Below, in pieces: positions 32,606 to 44,536 of a stretch of 64,000 bases of DNA. The stretch's first letter is position 1. Every line of letters begins with the position of its first letter. This DNA comes from Saccharina japonica (lineage: Eukaryota; Sar; Phaeophyceae; Laminariales; Laminariaceae), in contig MEHQ01003947.1 of assembly GCA_008828725.1 (NCBI GenBank), positions 24,369 to 88,368 on the forward strand, written 5' to 3'. Position numbers and translations under genes: made by a program. Under the pieces are notes generated by a model. It was not told the DNA's origin. It searched no databases and saw only the letters and a program-made list of their open reading frames with translations.

Positions 32606-33655
32606 ATGTTCCTTTCCGTTGGATTAGCCGCCCTTCTCTCTTCCGTTGGACTTGTCGCCCTCCTCCATTCCGTCAGTGTTATTGTCGTCATCCTCATCTT
32701 CGTCGGTGTTGTCGCCCTCCTTTATCCCGTTGGTATTGCCCCCTTCCTCGTTCTCGCCGGCGTTCTCGCCCTCCTCATTTCCGTCGGTAGTTCCCCCATA
32801 CTATTTTCCACGGGCTTCCTCGCCCTCCTCATTACCGTCGGTTTTATCTACCTTCTCGTTTCCGTCGGTATTCCCACCCTCCTCAATGTCATCGGTGTTG
32901 TCGCCCTCCCCCTGCCCGTCTGTATTGTCGACTTCCTCCTTTCTGTCGGTATTGTCGACCTCCTGCTTTATTTCGTTGCTGTGAGTTCCTCCTTTCCATC
33001 GGTATTGGCGCCCTCCTGCTGTCCGTCGGTATTGCCGATCTCTTCCTTTCCGTCGGTATTATATCCCTCCTATTTTCCATCGATGTGGTGCGCTTTTACT
33101 CCTTTTCGTCGGTATTGTTGGCGTCCTCCTTTCCGTCGATGTTTTCTACTTTATCATTTATGTCAGTGTTATCGCCCCCCTGTTTCCGTCCCTCCTGTTT
33201 CCGTGGATATATGGCCACCCTCCTCGTTTCCGTCGGTTTTCTCGCCCCCCTCTGCTCGGTTAGTATTCTTGACCTCCTATTTTCCGTGGGTATCGTTGCC
33301 TTCCACTGTTCCGTGGGTTTCGTCTCCCTTCGCGTTTTCCTGTCGATTTTATCGTCCTCCTCCTTTCCGTCGGTATTGTTTATCTCCTGATTTTCGTCGG
33401 TGCTGTCACCCCCCCTTGTTCCATTGGTACTGTATCCTCCTCGTTTCCGTCGGTATTGTCTCCCTCCTCGTTCCCGTCATTAAATCGTCCCCCTCTTTTC
33501 CGTCAAATGTATCGACTTCCTCCTTTCCGTCGGCATTGTCGCCTTTCTTATTTCCGTCGGTTTTGTCACCCCCCTCGTTTCCGCCAATGTTGTCATTTTC
33601 CTCCGTCCCACCGGTACTGTCGCCCTCCTCCGTTTCGCCGGTGCTTCGAACTCGC
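32606..33655. repeat. 27-bp minisatellite, about 1 kb
   Basis: Degenerate units of about 27 bp resembling TTCCGTCGGTATTGTCGCCC followed by TCCTC. Because the unit is nine codons and has no stop words, frames stay open on both strands. The longest is a 351-codon hydrophobic plus-strand frame. On the minus strand another frame would read an acidic EEGDNTDGN-type repeat. I annotate it as a satellite, probably intronic to the receptor-like gene, and not as a protein. Confidence 0.85.
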
Positions 33656-33699
33656 CGTTGACCGTGGAATATTCATCATCACTGATCTTGTTGATGGGA

Positions 33700-33873
33700 A
33701 GCTTGTCCGCCGCGGGTACCACGGTGGTAGCAACCGTCGCGATGGCTCGGAGGGGAGAGGCCTCCTTGTGGGATGGGGGCATGTTCTACGTGTACTACAG
33801 CTTTTCCTATCCCTTGGTCGTGTTTGGCTGCATAGAACTGTTGGAGCTGTGGTTGAACTGCCTGCCGTCACAG
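33700..33873 (+). CDS. Receptor-like gene copy B, transmembrane exon (candidate)
   Basis: An open stretch ending in phase 0 before a GTGCGA donor. It contains MARRGEASLWDGG followed by a hydrophobic segment MFYVYYSFSYPLVVFGCIEL and LELWLNCLPSQ. The start is not defined: AG candidates lie near 33698 and 33729. Its phase fits the next exon at 34991. The donor is weaker than in the other exons. Confidence 0.38.
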
Positions 33874-34990
33874 GTGCGAAGCTGTGTTGTCAACTCACAA
33901 CACAATCTGCCACAGTTGGCGTATTTTGTTTGTATATCTGTTTGAAAACACACATTATACAAAGCTTTTGCGGCCACTCGAACGTTTTTAGCTGCGCCGG
34001 CTGCCTGTTCGTTTGGATCGTGCTTGCTCGAAATGTGCGGAGTAATCTGCCTTCGTTTTCGGATAAGAGTCGATTCGAAACCGGTCCCCGCTGTTAAGGA
34101 ATTAGTGTTGGATATCGTATCGAAAAGTTCGATTTACCGAAACATCGGACATTGATACATCGTATCGAACGAGTTTTTTCCTGCATCCCCTGGCATTCCC
34201 GAATTTATTTAATACTCAACGAAAAGCTTCGGTGGGTGATATCGAATATCGAAAATCGTACTATGGTGTCGATTATTTTTTTTGTTCATCTGTATTGTAT
34301 CAAACTCGATTGCCGTTCGACATTCATCACTAGTAAGGAATACCAGTATGCACTATAGTCGGCATGCCTCTCTGAACGGTCCCAACGCATCGAAAAACGC
34401 ATGTGAGAGAAATCTCCAACGAGCGCAGGAGGACCGTTTTCATATTACCAGACACAACTGCTGTTGGCTGTTTCCTTTTCAACTTGGAAGGCGAAATTGG
34501 CGGTGACATGTAGAGCTAAGTCGATCGTGGGTGTCAGGAGCCACCCGGCGAAAACATGGTTTGGCCAAAGTAACAACGTACTCGCTCTGGTTTCCTGCGT
34601 TTTCAGTTTCGATCCCGTGTTCGTCGAGGTCCTACCTCCTTATTTTATCCTGCCGTTCCTTCGGTCACTAACAGCATACCGCGCGGTGTGATTAGCATAA
34701 CATCGAAATCACAAACACTTTGTCGTTAGTGCTGCTTTCGAAAAGGCAATCGTTCGGAAGGGGAGGGCGGGGAGGGCGTCACTGTAAAGCAACTCCTATT
34801 TTACTTCAGCGCACACGCTGTGCTGAGGCCTGCCAGTACTACGTACGGTACAGGATAACGAATGAACTTCTGGAGTGCTCGAGGGGAAAGCGCCGTCAAT
34901 AATTTCGCGGCTGGGGGCAGGACGCGTATGCCATCCTTTCCATCCCGTGATTATGCTGCACAAACCCGCTCAATGCATCTCGTGCGGCAG
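33874..34990. other. Intron, no clear features
   Basis: Ordinary mixed sequence with repeated ATATCGAAT/TATCGAA words around 34110-34260. It ends in CTCGTGCGGCAG, the acceptor of the next exon. Confidence 0.4.
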
Positions 34991-35176
34991 ATGATACCCC
35001 CGCGGAGCACCATGGCCAAGCTTAAACGCGACGGGAAGGAGAAACACATTTTCGTGTGGATGGGGGCGTCCAACGCGGTTCTCACTGCGCTGATTGGGCC
35101 CTTGTCGGTGGTTTTCAGGACGAGGGTTCTCATCACCGTGCTAAATGGAGCAATGTTATTTTCTTCCCCGTTAATG
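34991..35176 (+). CDS. Receptor-like gene copy B, two-helix exon
   Basis: A 186-bp exon of 62 codons, phase 0 at both ends, acceptor CTCGTGCGGCAG and donor GTGAGT. It encodes a basic lead (AKLKRDGKEKH), a hydrophobic helix (IFVWMGASNAVLTALIGPL), SVVFRTR, and a second hydrophobic stretch (VLITVLNGAMLFSSPLM) that runs into the next exon. It resembles the exon at 39721 (K-K-R, FV-M-A, TA-G, RT), suggesting an internal two-helix repeat in the protein. The nearby introns contain TACCTGGTA motifs but no competing frame. Confidence 0.55.
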
Positions 35177-36537
35177 GTGAGTGGTGAGGCACGAGGCTGT
35201 GTGACGCGCAGTAGGACGGACCGCCCGAATGGCTCGATGGATACATGCATGTGTGCGTGAAAAACAAAAACGGATGCGCGTACTCGAATAGGCCGAGTTT
35301 TCACGCCGTATATACTCCCAAACAAACGCTGTTGCTCTTCTACTTAAACAAAAATGACGTATCACAGATACTTGCTACTGCAAAAGTAGCCAGTACCTGG
35401 TACGTTACTGTAGGCCAAGTGGAATGAGGAACTATTTCGATGGCAAAGAACATTTTGTTTTTCACCTCCATCGAGGGGTCGTGCTGGTGTGGGTATTGTG
35501 TTATCGATCAACGACTAGGTAGGTTTCTAGCAAAGTTTGGATTTATGCCTGCATCAACACGACCCCTAGATGGAGGTGACAAAGTCAAATATACTGTTAG
35601 ACATCGAAATGCAGTATTTACTAATCCAACTTAGTCTACAGTAGCGTACTTGTGCTTGATGCTTACGACAACAATCAAATGTACGTCACGTATAGCTTAG
35701 TTCCTTACCAAGTATAGTCCACCTACACACGGCGGATGTAGCCTCTGGCAAGGCTTTATGTAAGGCCTTTGTAATTGCACCCACGTTTTGGGATACAAAT
35801 CACTTGGATTTAGTGTAATATTTTGGTTGTGGCATGCAAGGCTTTAGACCGCCGACACACAGCTTGTCACACGACCTGCGAGCAACTCGTGTCGTGCGTC
35901 TGGCACAAAATTGCGTGAGGGGAGAGGGGGAGTCGTTAGTTGTGCCATACACTACAAACGGTGCCTTTTTTCGTTTCCCTTGGCTCTCTTCTTCTTTCTG
36001 GGAAGTTCTATGAGTGATCGACGTTGATGTCCGTGCTACACATTGTCGGATGGCTAAAATAAGAAGACTACATGCCAGGTGCTAAGAATAATACGTACCA
36101 AGCTTCTAAGAAGAGTACATACCAGGTGCTGTCAACTGCATTGCGGATATAATTCATAGAGCTCGGTACGTACCGTACATACCCGGTAGGAAATAGCCTT
36201 TTGGGACCCATGAATAGCGATCAAAATAACGACGAGTGCTATAGTATCAACATACTAGAAATAGCGTGTAGCCGTCCGCACCCGTACAAGTGCGGCCATG
36301 CTGCTACTTTCGTGTGGCACAGCACCTCGCATTGCATCAGACGTATCCCCTATCCCCTACCCCAGCAGTCCGGGATGCTTCTAGTGGCCGATGCTGGGTT
36401 CGACATTTTGTTTTTGTGACAATGTTTCCCTCTAGCTCCAAAGGGATTACCATAGATGTTATGCAAATGAGCCCCCTCTGACCCTCTGAAACGGAGGTCC
36501 CTTTACCGACCCACGCGCGGCTTTCGGAATCGAGCAG
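35177..36537. other. Intron with dispersed short repeats
   Basis: Around 35560-35640 is a phrase (ACACGACCCCT-GATGGAG, then ACTGTTAGACATCGAAA) that recurs at 47950-48005. Around 35775-35830 it resembles 30760-30800. No coding recognised apart from unmatched short frames. Confidence 0.4.
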
Positions 36538-36600
36538 GTTGGCTCAATTGTCATGGTGGCCGTAAATCTAACCAAAGCCATCAATAAGGCTAGCTCCCAG
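36538..36600 (+). CDS. Receptor-like gene copy B, 21-codon exon
   Basis: 63 bp, phase 0 at both ends, acceptor ATCGAGCAG and donor GTAGGT. It reads VGSIVMVAVNLTKAINKASSQ in pieces: a hydrophobic start, then polar. Joined to the previous exon (...MLFSSPLM) it completes one membrane helix, which is the main reason to believe it. Confidence 0.48.
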
Positions 36601-37544
36601 GTAGGTGGACGCATGAGCATATTTCTTGTTTTGTTGGGCTTCTTGCCGTTTGCGGTGGCACCACAGAAAGGGCATTGATTTTGATACCCAAGCGGTCCCT
36701 ACATTTCCGGATGGCCGTTTCAGCATTAAATGTATTTATATGAATACCCAAGTGGTCCTTACATTTCCGGTCAGGGTGGTATATAGTACCTGTTGTGCTG
36801 TGTGATATCCGCTCACGATGGGCCACCTGTAGCCCAGGACGACACATCAGTCATAAGCTCGCCCCCTCCCTGGGTGTGCATTGTATGCGCACTGCGCTCG
36901 GGGGGGAAGTTATGCACAAAGTTTGAGCAAGAGAACAACGCGCGAGAAAACATATACTCCGGGATGTATGTGTATGCGTAAACAGTACGAGCAAGCGATA
37001 CAACTTACGAATTGTTATTTCGGGCCAGAGGGTCTATTGTGATACGGTGTGTCCTCCACTAAAATCAGTACAAATATGATTTTCTTATGTTTCGCGCAAA
37101 AGCCAATCCAAACATTATTGGCTCCCACGTTCTTATTTAGTATGTGCTGGTGCTCACTGTCTGTACCAGTATGTAGCAACACTTTGCACGCAGTGGTCGC
37201 GTTGGCTTTTAATCGTATCGCGCCCAGCAAAATGCTGTGGCCACGTGTCAGGTTTGACTACGATATACGGTGTGGCGACCCTTTTGCAGTGCCAGCAGAA
37301 TGGCATAGGTTAGCTGATTCAATCGGCATGCATGCAGAATCGCGGTGGATAAACCTTAAGAAGAAGCAACAAAACTACTGTGTGCCGCTTCTTGTAGCTC
37401 CAAGGCGGCCGTAAGAGACACTTGGCGCGACCTACGATAACGGTAGTACGGTTTGACCGAAACATTTATGGAGCTGTTTTGCAGCCGAGCAACCCCTCAA
37501 CATTGTTAGAATACCATATTACTATTGTTTCGCTACTACTGTAT
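36601..37544. other. Intron, no clear features
   Basis: A near-duplicate pair lies at 36675-36700 and 36736-36765 (ATACCCAAG-GGTCC-TACATTTCCGG). Otherwise nothing is recognised. A 121-codon frame at 37049 has no supporting motif. Confidence 0.4.
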
Positions 37545-37720
37545 ATGTGGGCTCCAGGTTCTCGACCCAACCGCCGTATGGGTATTGTCCCGCGTAGGTC
37601 CCACCAGTCGCCAAGGTCGTGGATATCCGTATTTTATTGTACGATTGTGGTCACCCATATTCCTGGACTATTTGTTGTCGTCAGCAGTGACATTGTCCCG
37701 TGACAAGTAAGCACTGCAGA
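37545..37720 (+). repeat. Dispersed unit related to 1198-1375 and 13117-13290
   Basis: Shares the phrase CCAACCG, the spacing, and CTACT(A)TTTG-CGT-GTCAG followed by TTGTCCCGTG with block X and the 13-kb copies, at lower identity. Confidence 0.7.
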
Positions 37721-37861
37721 CAGGAATGCAAGGCCCGTGCCTTGCATATCTCTCTCCTCCCCATCATCGTTGATGGTCGTTTCGTGGGATCATCCGTACC
37801 GATCCTATACCGAAACCTGGCGTGTGCTACACGCTTCCCTCTAAGAAAGGGAACGTGCCAT

Positions 37862-37937
37862 AGATGTCGAGTCGAACCGGGGGACCTCCGCTCATGTATA
37901 GTATCCGTTGATTGCCTACCAGGTAGACCACGGGGGT
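37862..37937 (-). tRNA. tRNA-like sequence (A and B boxes), probably a pseudogene or SINE head
   Basis: On the minus strand an A-box-like TGGTCTACCTGGTAGGC (37914-37930) is followed at tRNA spacing by a B-box-like GGTTCGACTCG (37868-37878). The acceptor and T stems pair poorly, and no anticodon arm folds convincingly. It may be a degenerate tRNA or a Pol III-type SINE promoter. Confidence 0.35.
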
Positions 37938-38136
37938 TGTCCATTGGGTTGCACTCTCGTTCACCTCAAAGGCACTTTCAGGGCGACGTATACAGAGCTC
38001 CTCAAGTGAGGAACCTCAGAAAAAATGCAGATGCATCCCTACCGCGGCATGCGTCGCGTTTGTCTTTTTGAACGATTCGCAATTCCAAAAAGAAATACAA
38101 GGCCAAGGTTGTAGCTGCACTTGTAGACTGATACCC

Positions 38137-38204
38137 GTGGCGATTCACGCAAACACCTTCGCTGCCGAAACCCGTTCTCTAGGGTTCGAATCCCCCCGCC
38201 GCCA
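38137..38204 (+). tRNA. tRNA 3'-half remnant
   Basis: A canonical B box GGTTCGAATCC (38183-38193) is followed by CGCCGCCA in the position of an acceptor strand. The matching 5' acceptor strand GGCGGCG is absent and the D arm is weak, so this is at best a decayed serine- or leucine-type tRNA. Confidence 0.3.
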
Positions 38205-39152
38205 TTATTGGTATTTCCCCCTATTTGATGGAAGTTATGGGGATACACACCTGAAAAACATGGTATACACTTTCAGGAAAGACGAAGAGCCATACCCCCG
38301 CGTGTTCGGAGCAGCGTTGACAAAAGGGGTTGTATCCCTTGGGGAAATCTGGCGTCTCAGACGGACCCCAGATTGTGATTTTGGTAAATGTACACCATAG
38401 CCACTGAGCTAGCAGTCAGCGCTGACTTCTCATCAAGGGGTCGTGTTGAATTGTGGATGTCCATACACACTTTGCATTACATCGACGGTCGAGGCTCATA
38501 ACCTGTTGGAATGATGCGTGTCGAGACTCTGTCTCTATAAGAAGAGATGTAGAGTTGGCACAAAATGACTGTGAAGAAGTTGTGATGATGGAGAAAAAGA
38601 GGTCGGAACAAAAGGCGCTTAGGTGGCCAAAATGTGGAAACGAAAAAGAGAAGAAGAGTTATCAAAGAGATCAAGAAAGAGGATAAGAGTGACCAGGATG
38701 GGCGTGACCATTGCCTGGTCATCTCGGGATGACGCATACACTACGAACATAGGTACTCCACGGGCTGTTGCACTGGCTGACTGTCCACTCTACAGCAACA
38801 ACAACAACAACAACAACATTCCACGATACTTATACCGTGACATACTAGCTGCCCTGAAATGTGGTCGACGTCCCGGTCAAGGCAAGTTGGACGTATAAGT
38901 TGCCGAAAAATGAATAGGAAGATCCGCACAAAGATATCCGGGTTCTCGTGCATAGTGACTACGCACCAACTAGATACTATGGATCTCAAAGTCCATAATT
39001 CAACACGTCCCCTTGATGAAACGTCACTGGCTAAAGGAACAGTTACGATTCTGAAACCCAGATATTCACAACCCAGCGGCAGTACGGATGCATAGTCCTA
39101 ACACACAGTACTCGTCGTGTCAATACCAGCGAGCAATGCTTCTACATAAACA
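38205..39152. other. Intron or spacer without clear features
   Basis: An (AAC)n run lies at 38793-38817. Purine-rich AAAAGAG sequence lies at 38590-38690. No motif is recognised in the short frames. Confidence 0.35.
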
Positions 39153-39720
39153 AGAGTATGCGCGGCAATGTACCGAATTCAGGACGGGAACTACAGCAGT
39201 TACGCCGCATATTGACTACCAAACAATACCACTGTTATTATGCATATACCAATAGTGTATAAGCAGATAGACCGTAGAATGGTGCCTACCCTGTGTATGC
39301 TCCAGCAGCACTGCATGCTACTCAGCACTGACCACGTGTAGACGATGGTACCGATCAGCGACTCGGTAGGCTGTTGGCTATGTATTGCTGTAGCGAAATG
39401 TCTATCGCCAACAGCGTGGCCAGCAGATCCACCCACTCGAAAGCGGAACCGACGGTAACAAGCTCCGATGATGGTGAGGTGTCTCCAGCAGTCGGCCACA
39501 TTTACTGTGCCTGGAATCAGGGGCGTGTGTGTGCTTTCGTTAGGTATGTACTGTGTATACACCAGCCGGAAGTGGTGCTATCAGTAGAAGAGAAAGCACG
39601 CGCCGATCTTCCCTTTCTATTCCGGCAGTTGCCTTCGTTTTGTTTTTGCGCTTTGTTTAAGCTCAACCGTCCCCCGCCAACTCTCGTGAACTTGTGAACT
39701 GAACGCAATTCTTCCCGCAG

Positions 39721-39873
39721 GCACACCAGGCCTGGCATGACAAAGCAAAGAGGTCGATTTGGAAACAGGTCTGTGTCTTCGTGGTAATGAGCGCCATGTT
39801 CACCGCTGCTCTTGGGGTGCTGGAACTATCGGAGATAGGCCGGCGGACCCCCATAATCCCCTTCCTGGCTATG
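39721..39873 (+). CDS. Receptor-like gene copy B, penultimate exon
   Basis: 153 bp, 51 codons, phase 0 at both ends, acceptor CTTCCCGCAG and donor GTAAGT. It encodes HDKAKRSIWKQ, a hydrophobic helix (VCVFVVMSAMFTAALGVL), ELSEIGRRT, then PIIPFLAM, which begins the last helix. Against copy A (7540-7692) there is no indel. About 20 of 51 codons differ, and about 18 of those change the amino acid, mostly between similar hydrophobic residues. This fits a membrane protein under relaxed or diversifying selection. Confidence 0.65.
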
Positions 39874-41253
39874 GTAAGTTGGCTTGCTTGTACTTACAAG
39901 GGTGCGTTTTTGTAGTAGAGTATATGCTCTGGATGTTCCCGAGTACATGCCCTACGAACACAACCTTGCTTGGTACATCATTTGTATCGCGTGCATCCTC
40001 CGACAATGTGCCACATACATACGGGTACACGTCGACGGCATCAACTCATGAAACAACTACTGGATAGAAGAAAAACGCCCACGGAAACCAACGAAGAAAG
40101 CCTGCTGTGCCACCAGGGAATTTATTAACAGCTCAGTTCGTTGCCTGCTTCCGGCTTAACTTTGACCTACTCCTCCGCCTGTTACTTTTTCCCCACAACC
40201 GTCTCTCCATGTACTGCGCGCTCGCATACTCTCTGTTCCTCGGCCCCCAAGTCGCGTCCAGACTCCAACCTTGTTATAGTACTTCCCCTGGCTCTATCTA
40301 GAATTTGGTTTTATTTTACCAATAGCCCAGCAAGTGACACCTCCACACTTGATTGACTTCGTCGAGGACACAGGTTAGCCATTACTTCTACAAGTAACGT
40401 TACTTTCGCAGGAGAACTTGGGCGTGCGTCCCGAACAGCATGCCTCCCTGACTGAATACCACACAAATTTTATCCATCCCTAGGAGTGGGACGTAGGCAC
40501 GTGCGACGAGGGGTGTGTATGACGTAGCCCCGCTTCGATAAAAAAGTGGATAATATACACTTGCCCCTACTAACCCTCACCCCGACCGCCTAGGAATTTT
40601 CTAGCAGTGGAGATGTATTGAAGAGTTACAGACTACCAATGCATCGGTCGCCCCAATGGTCTACTGTAGTGGTACCCTTGAATGCTACTACGAGTTGGTT
40701 GTGGACTCTGAATCTCACGTGGATCGGACTTTTGAGTTTATTTGCAAAAACAAAAACAGAATCAATTGCTGAGAGCGCCGAGCAGCGTGGGTAGGCGCAA
40801 TTCGATGCGAGTCGACGAGGGAAGAAAGGACCAATATGTATCACGATATAAATGCAAGGCACGAACCGTAGTGGGGAGGAGGGAGAAGAGCCTACTTTGT
40901 GACCCCGGATCTGATTTTCGACTAGGAAGGAGAGAGAAAAGAAGGGTGGAGATAATAACTGTGAAGGAAAAAACAAAACAATCAACTATTTGGTCAAAGC
41001 CGTCCCAAGTCATACACACTACTGCGTGCGACCGTATACGGAAGAGACCCGTCAAGAGATACTGCTCAAGGATCGCGCCTTTTTGAGCGGGGGGGGGGGT
41101 GTTACCGCTCCGAGGGAGGACGGGGAGGTTGTATAAGGCTTACCATGTCTCCATTGATAGTACGTGGCTAAACCTTACCCGACTGCCCCGTGGATGTTTG
41201 AAACGGTTCTAAAACATTCTGCACGAGCCAAAAATTGAAAGAGAGAAAACATG

Positions 41254-41458
41254 TGTTCGTAGTTTTTTACAAGTCTGGATGTCCTGACAGCCCCGCAGTC
41301 GGATGATATTATTATTGCCGTTGCTTTAAGGACAGAACGAGAGAGAGTGCAGCATTCGATGCTCTCACATCAAGAAAAGTATTCGTGATAACGCCTGCCA
41401 AGGTGTATTCAAGCATCTAAACATGCAGCCGTCATTGCTCGAGCCATTAAAACAAACA
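41254..41458 (-). repeat. 3' LTR of copia element 2
   Basis: A 205-bp minus-strand LTR. Its ends (TGTTTG...CGAACA) and interior (GGCAGGCGTTAT, GACTGCGGGG-GTCAGG-CATCCAGA) match the 226-bp LTR of copia 1. Just before it on the minus strand lies a purine tract CCCAGGGAGGG, the expected polypurine primer. Confidence 0.8.
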
Positions 41459-43735
41459 CCCTCCCTGGGTCTCCACAGCAGTGACGAGACGGAAGGGACA
41501 TTCAAAACAAGCTACTGTAGGACCTGAGAACAGCAAACGACAGTCCCGGGGGAGGAAACCCGGTCACCGGGCCATGGTCAAAAACCCCTGCATAACACAT
41601 ATATTCCAAATCATTGCGATTGAAACAACGGCCTCATTCAAAACGATGACCATGGCCAGAAAATAAAATGCCAAGTGGTGCCCTACTCATCCATTCCCCT
41701 CAAAGTAGCGTGGAGTGGCGACTTGACAACGTATTCCTTGCGTCGCTCAAGCATAGTACATCGAACAATGCTCATACCCCATACTCACCCTCAACGGCAG
41801 AATCAACAAGAACCTAGGGTGAGGCTCAAAAGGAGTAGCGGCAAAGGATCTCGTCAATATGTTCGCGTGCTTCTCTTTCGAGGCTACAAACTGAACGCCG
41901 ATATGCGTCGCACGAAGTAGCTCTCCAACTAAATGGAAGCGCGCGTCAATGTGGTTTCTCCGAGCAGAACTAAGGGGAGTATCAGCTAACGATATGGCCC
42001 CCTAATTATCTTCAAAAACCCGGACACATGATCCGCTTAGCTCTGGGAAAACAAACGATAACACTACGCCCGTAAACAAAACCTCCTTCACCCCTTCACA
42101 CATGGCGGCGGCTTTGCCTCTGCTGTGGACAGCGTAACAGATCTCTGCGTGCTACTTGTTCAATTGACGAGAGCCCATCCTTAGACTTATCGGCGTAGTC
42201 GGCATCCCTATACCCAGTCAGATCCAATCCCGAACCCCTCACAAATGTGAATCCCAAACCCCTGCGTAGTTCCGTGAAGGTATGCCATAATCTTCATAAT
42301 TTCCTTCCAGTGCCTCCCCGTAGGGTTGTGAGAGTGGCGTGCCACAGCACGCACAGCGTTCGAAATGTCCGACACCATCATGGTTGGCAGCCACATCAAG
42401 CTGCCCATAGCCTCCCTGTACGACCAGTCTCCTCTGGGCTCGCTCACCTATCTTGCACCTGCTATAGTTCCACGCCGGGGGTCGTGGGGATGTGAGCTGG
42501 TGAGTTCGCTTCAAAACGCGTCAACACGCTCTCAATAAACGCCTACTGCGTATATATAATGTCCCCAATCCCCAGTCGTGTTTGAAGGCCCAAGCAGTGT
42601 ACCAAGTTAGCTCTCCGAGATTTTTCGTGGGGGATTTCGTAACTAACGCCAAACGGAAACCTCTGCATGTCTCGTTCGACCCTATAATCACAATGTCAGC
42701 TATATGAACGGCCAGAATCAGTTCTGCCTTGCCGTCCACAACCATGCGAACACACGGATCAGTTATAAATTGGCCCATACCGTGCTCTACCATGGTATCT
42801 ACCAAAAACCCGGCCCACTACCTTCCGCTCTGATTTAGACCATACAGCAATCGGTTGATGTGAATGATTTTGCCTGACATGTCACCACGCCCACCAGGTA
42901 GTTTCATGCACATTTCGGCGTCGAGTTTCGCGCGAACAAAGGCCTGTGCGACGTCTAAATGGAAAATATTGAAGCCGCATATATTGGCAGCAGCCGCCAG
43001 AAGTTCAACTGACGCTGACGAGGGAGTTGGTGCGAACGTTTAAAAGCAATCTACATCCTGCACCTCGATAAACCTCTCAGCCACAAGTCTAGCCTTTGGC
43101 TTTACTATTCAGCCGTCCTTGTCCGCCGTGTATGTAAACACCCACTTTTTACCTACAGGTTTCCGCCCCTGCGGCGGTGTCAAAGCCTCGTATGTGCCGG
43201 TCGTTTTGTAATCGTCCAATTAAACCTCCATGGCCTTGTGCCACGCCTCTTTGTACTGAGGACTCTCTACATCTGCTACGGATTGCGGAGGCGATTTTAC
43301 GTCAGCCGGGAAAACACTCGGCATGCCCACGCTCAACCCCCCTTTGTTCTCCGCACTAAGTCCTCCAGCTATCAAGGCCATTGCGTCCTCCGTCGTCCAG
43401 GATGTACTCCTCCTGATACTCTTAGACTGCGTGCACTCGTACGTTTCCACAAGTAGCGCGTCCGTGACCTCAGGGCTCATCCTTAGCCGGTGTTCAGCAG
43501 GTGCACCCTCTAGGCGATGGCTCTGACCCCGAATCCGGCCCCGTACGATCGCGGGTAGCCGTCCCCAGCTGCTGAGTTCGCGTGCTTCCCTCTCCCACAG
43601 GACCACGGGGGGGTCTCCACCGTTCCCTTGGTCGAATTTTTTAGGCTGATGCTGCGCGCGGGTCGCTTTCGGGCCTCCCTGCCGGGGAGGAGGCGTCCAC
43701 CGCGCCAACGGCACTGACCACACTCGTACTTTCTA
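41459..43735 (-). pseudogene. Copia element 2, 5'-truncated pol
   Basis: Antisense in the last intron of receptor copy B. The minus strand carries the linker and RT start (SSWGRLPAIVRGRIRGQS, then TSWTTEDAMALIAGG, about 43735-43220), RT parts (ITDPCVRMVVDGK, LAVHIADIVIIGS, where the catalytic DD is altered), the connection region (SLMWLPTMM, then HNPTGRHW) and RNase H (HIDARFHLVGELLRATHIG, about 41940-41880), with stops and frame changes between. gag, protease and integrase are gone: the copy begins at the Gly-rich linker, as a 5'-truncated or deleted element. The downstream LTR shows it belongs to the same family as copia 1. Confidence 0.85.
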
Positions 43736-44536
43736 CTGCTGCCACGGTGCCGTAGGGCAAGAGTTACAGAGAGCGCCTTGTCGGCTCAACTATCGCACAA
43801 GCCTGGTTGCAACAATTAGTTCCATTTTGAGCTGAAATCCAGGAAGTACTGAAATAAACATGTATCTCATTGGTCCAGACCTCTGGCGGCATGACGGCGT
43901 GAAACTTTATTTTTACAACGAAGCATGATTATGCCGCGAAATGAAAAAACGCGGAGTGGGGAAAAATAGAGAGCCCCTGCACGTAAGACGTGAAGATTCC
44001 TGTGTTTGATCTTCAAACATGATTGTTTGTCACGCATATACCAGGTTTACTTTTGTATCGCCCACAATTATTGCTGCCCCTCTTCTGCCTCCAAGTAATG
44101 TATCCTTGAATTTTTTCATCAAGCCTCTTTATTTCAAATATTTCCAGCCTCCCACACTCGCTTTAGAACTGCTTCCTTCGCTGTTCCCCTTTACCGCCGT
44201 GGGGGCAGGGGGTAGGGCGCTCATTCTCTAGTAGAGTGTAGTGGTAGATGATTTCCTGCCTTTAGAAACGACTGCGTAGAACGTCGACATCATGTTGCTG
44301 AACACTCTGGTCGGCTTGCTTGCTTGCTTGCTGCGGCTGGCGACGACGATGACGACACCAACGGCGACCTCGATACAGCAGCCAGCATGCGGTAAACCGA
44401 GCACTTTCTATGATGCAGGAAATACGCTTGCAACTTTCCCTGACCCAACCCATGGCATATTTATGTGTCCGTCCGCTTGAGGATTGAAATTAAGAAAACG
44501 TCAAATTTCCGCTTCTTTTTTCGTGATCTCGCGCAG

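Noticed and set aside
32606-33661. 351-codon hydrophobic open frame resembling a multi-pass membrane protein
   Set aside because: It is a direct translation of a 27-bp minisatellite. Other frames on both strands are equally open.
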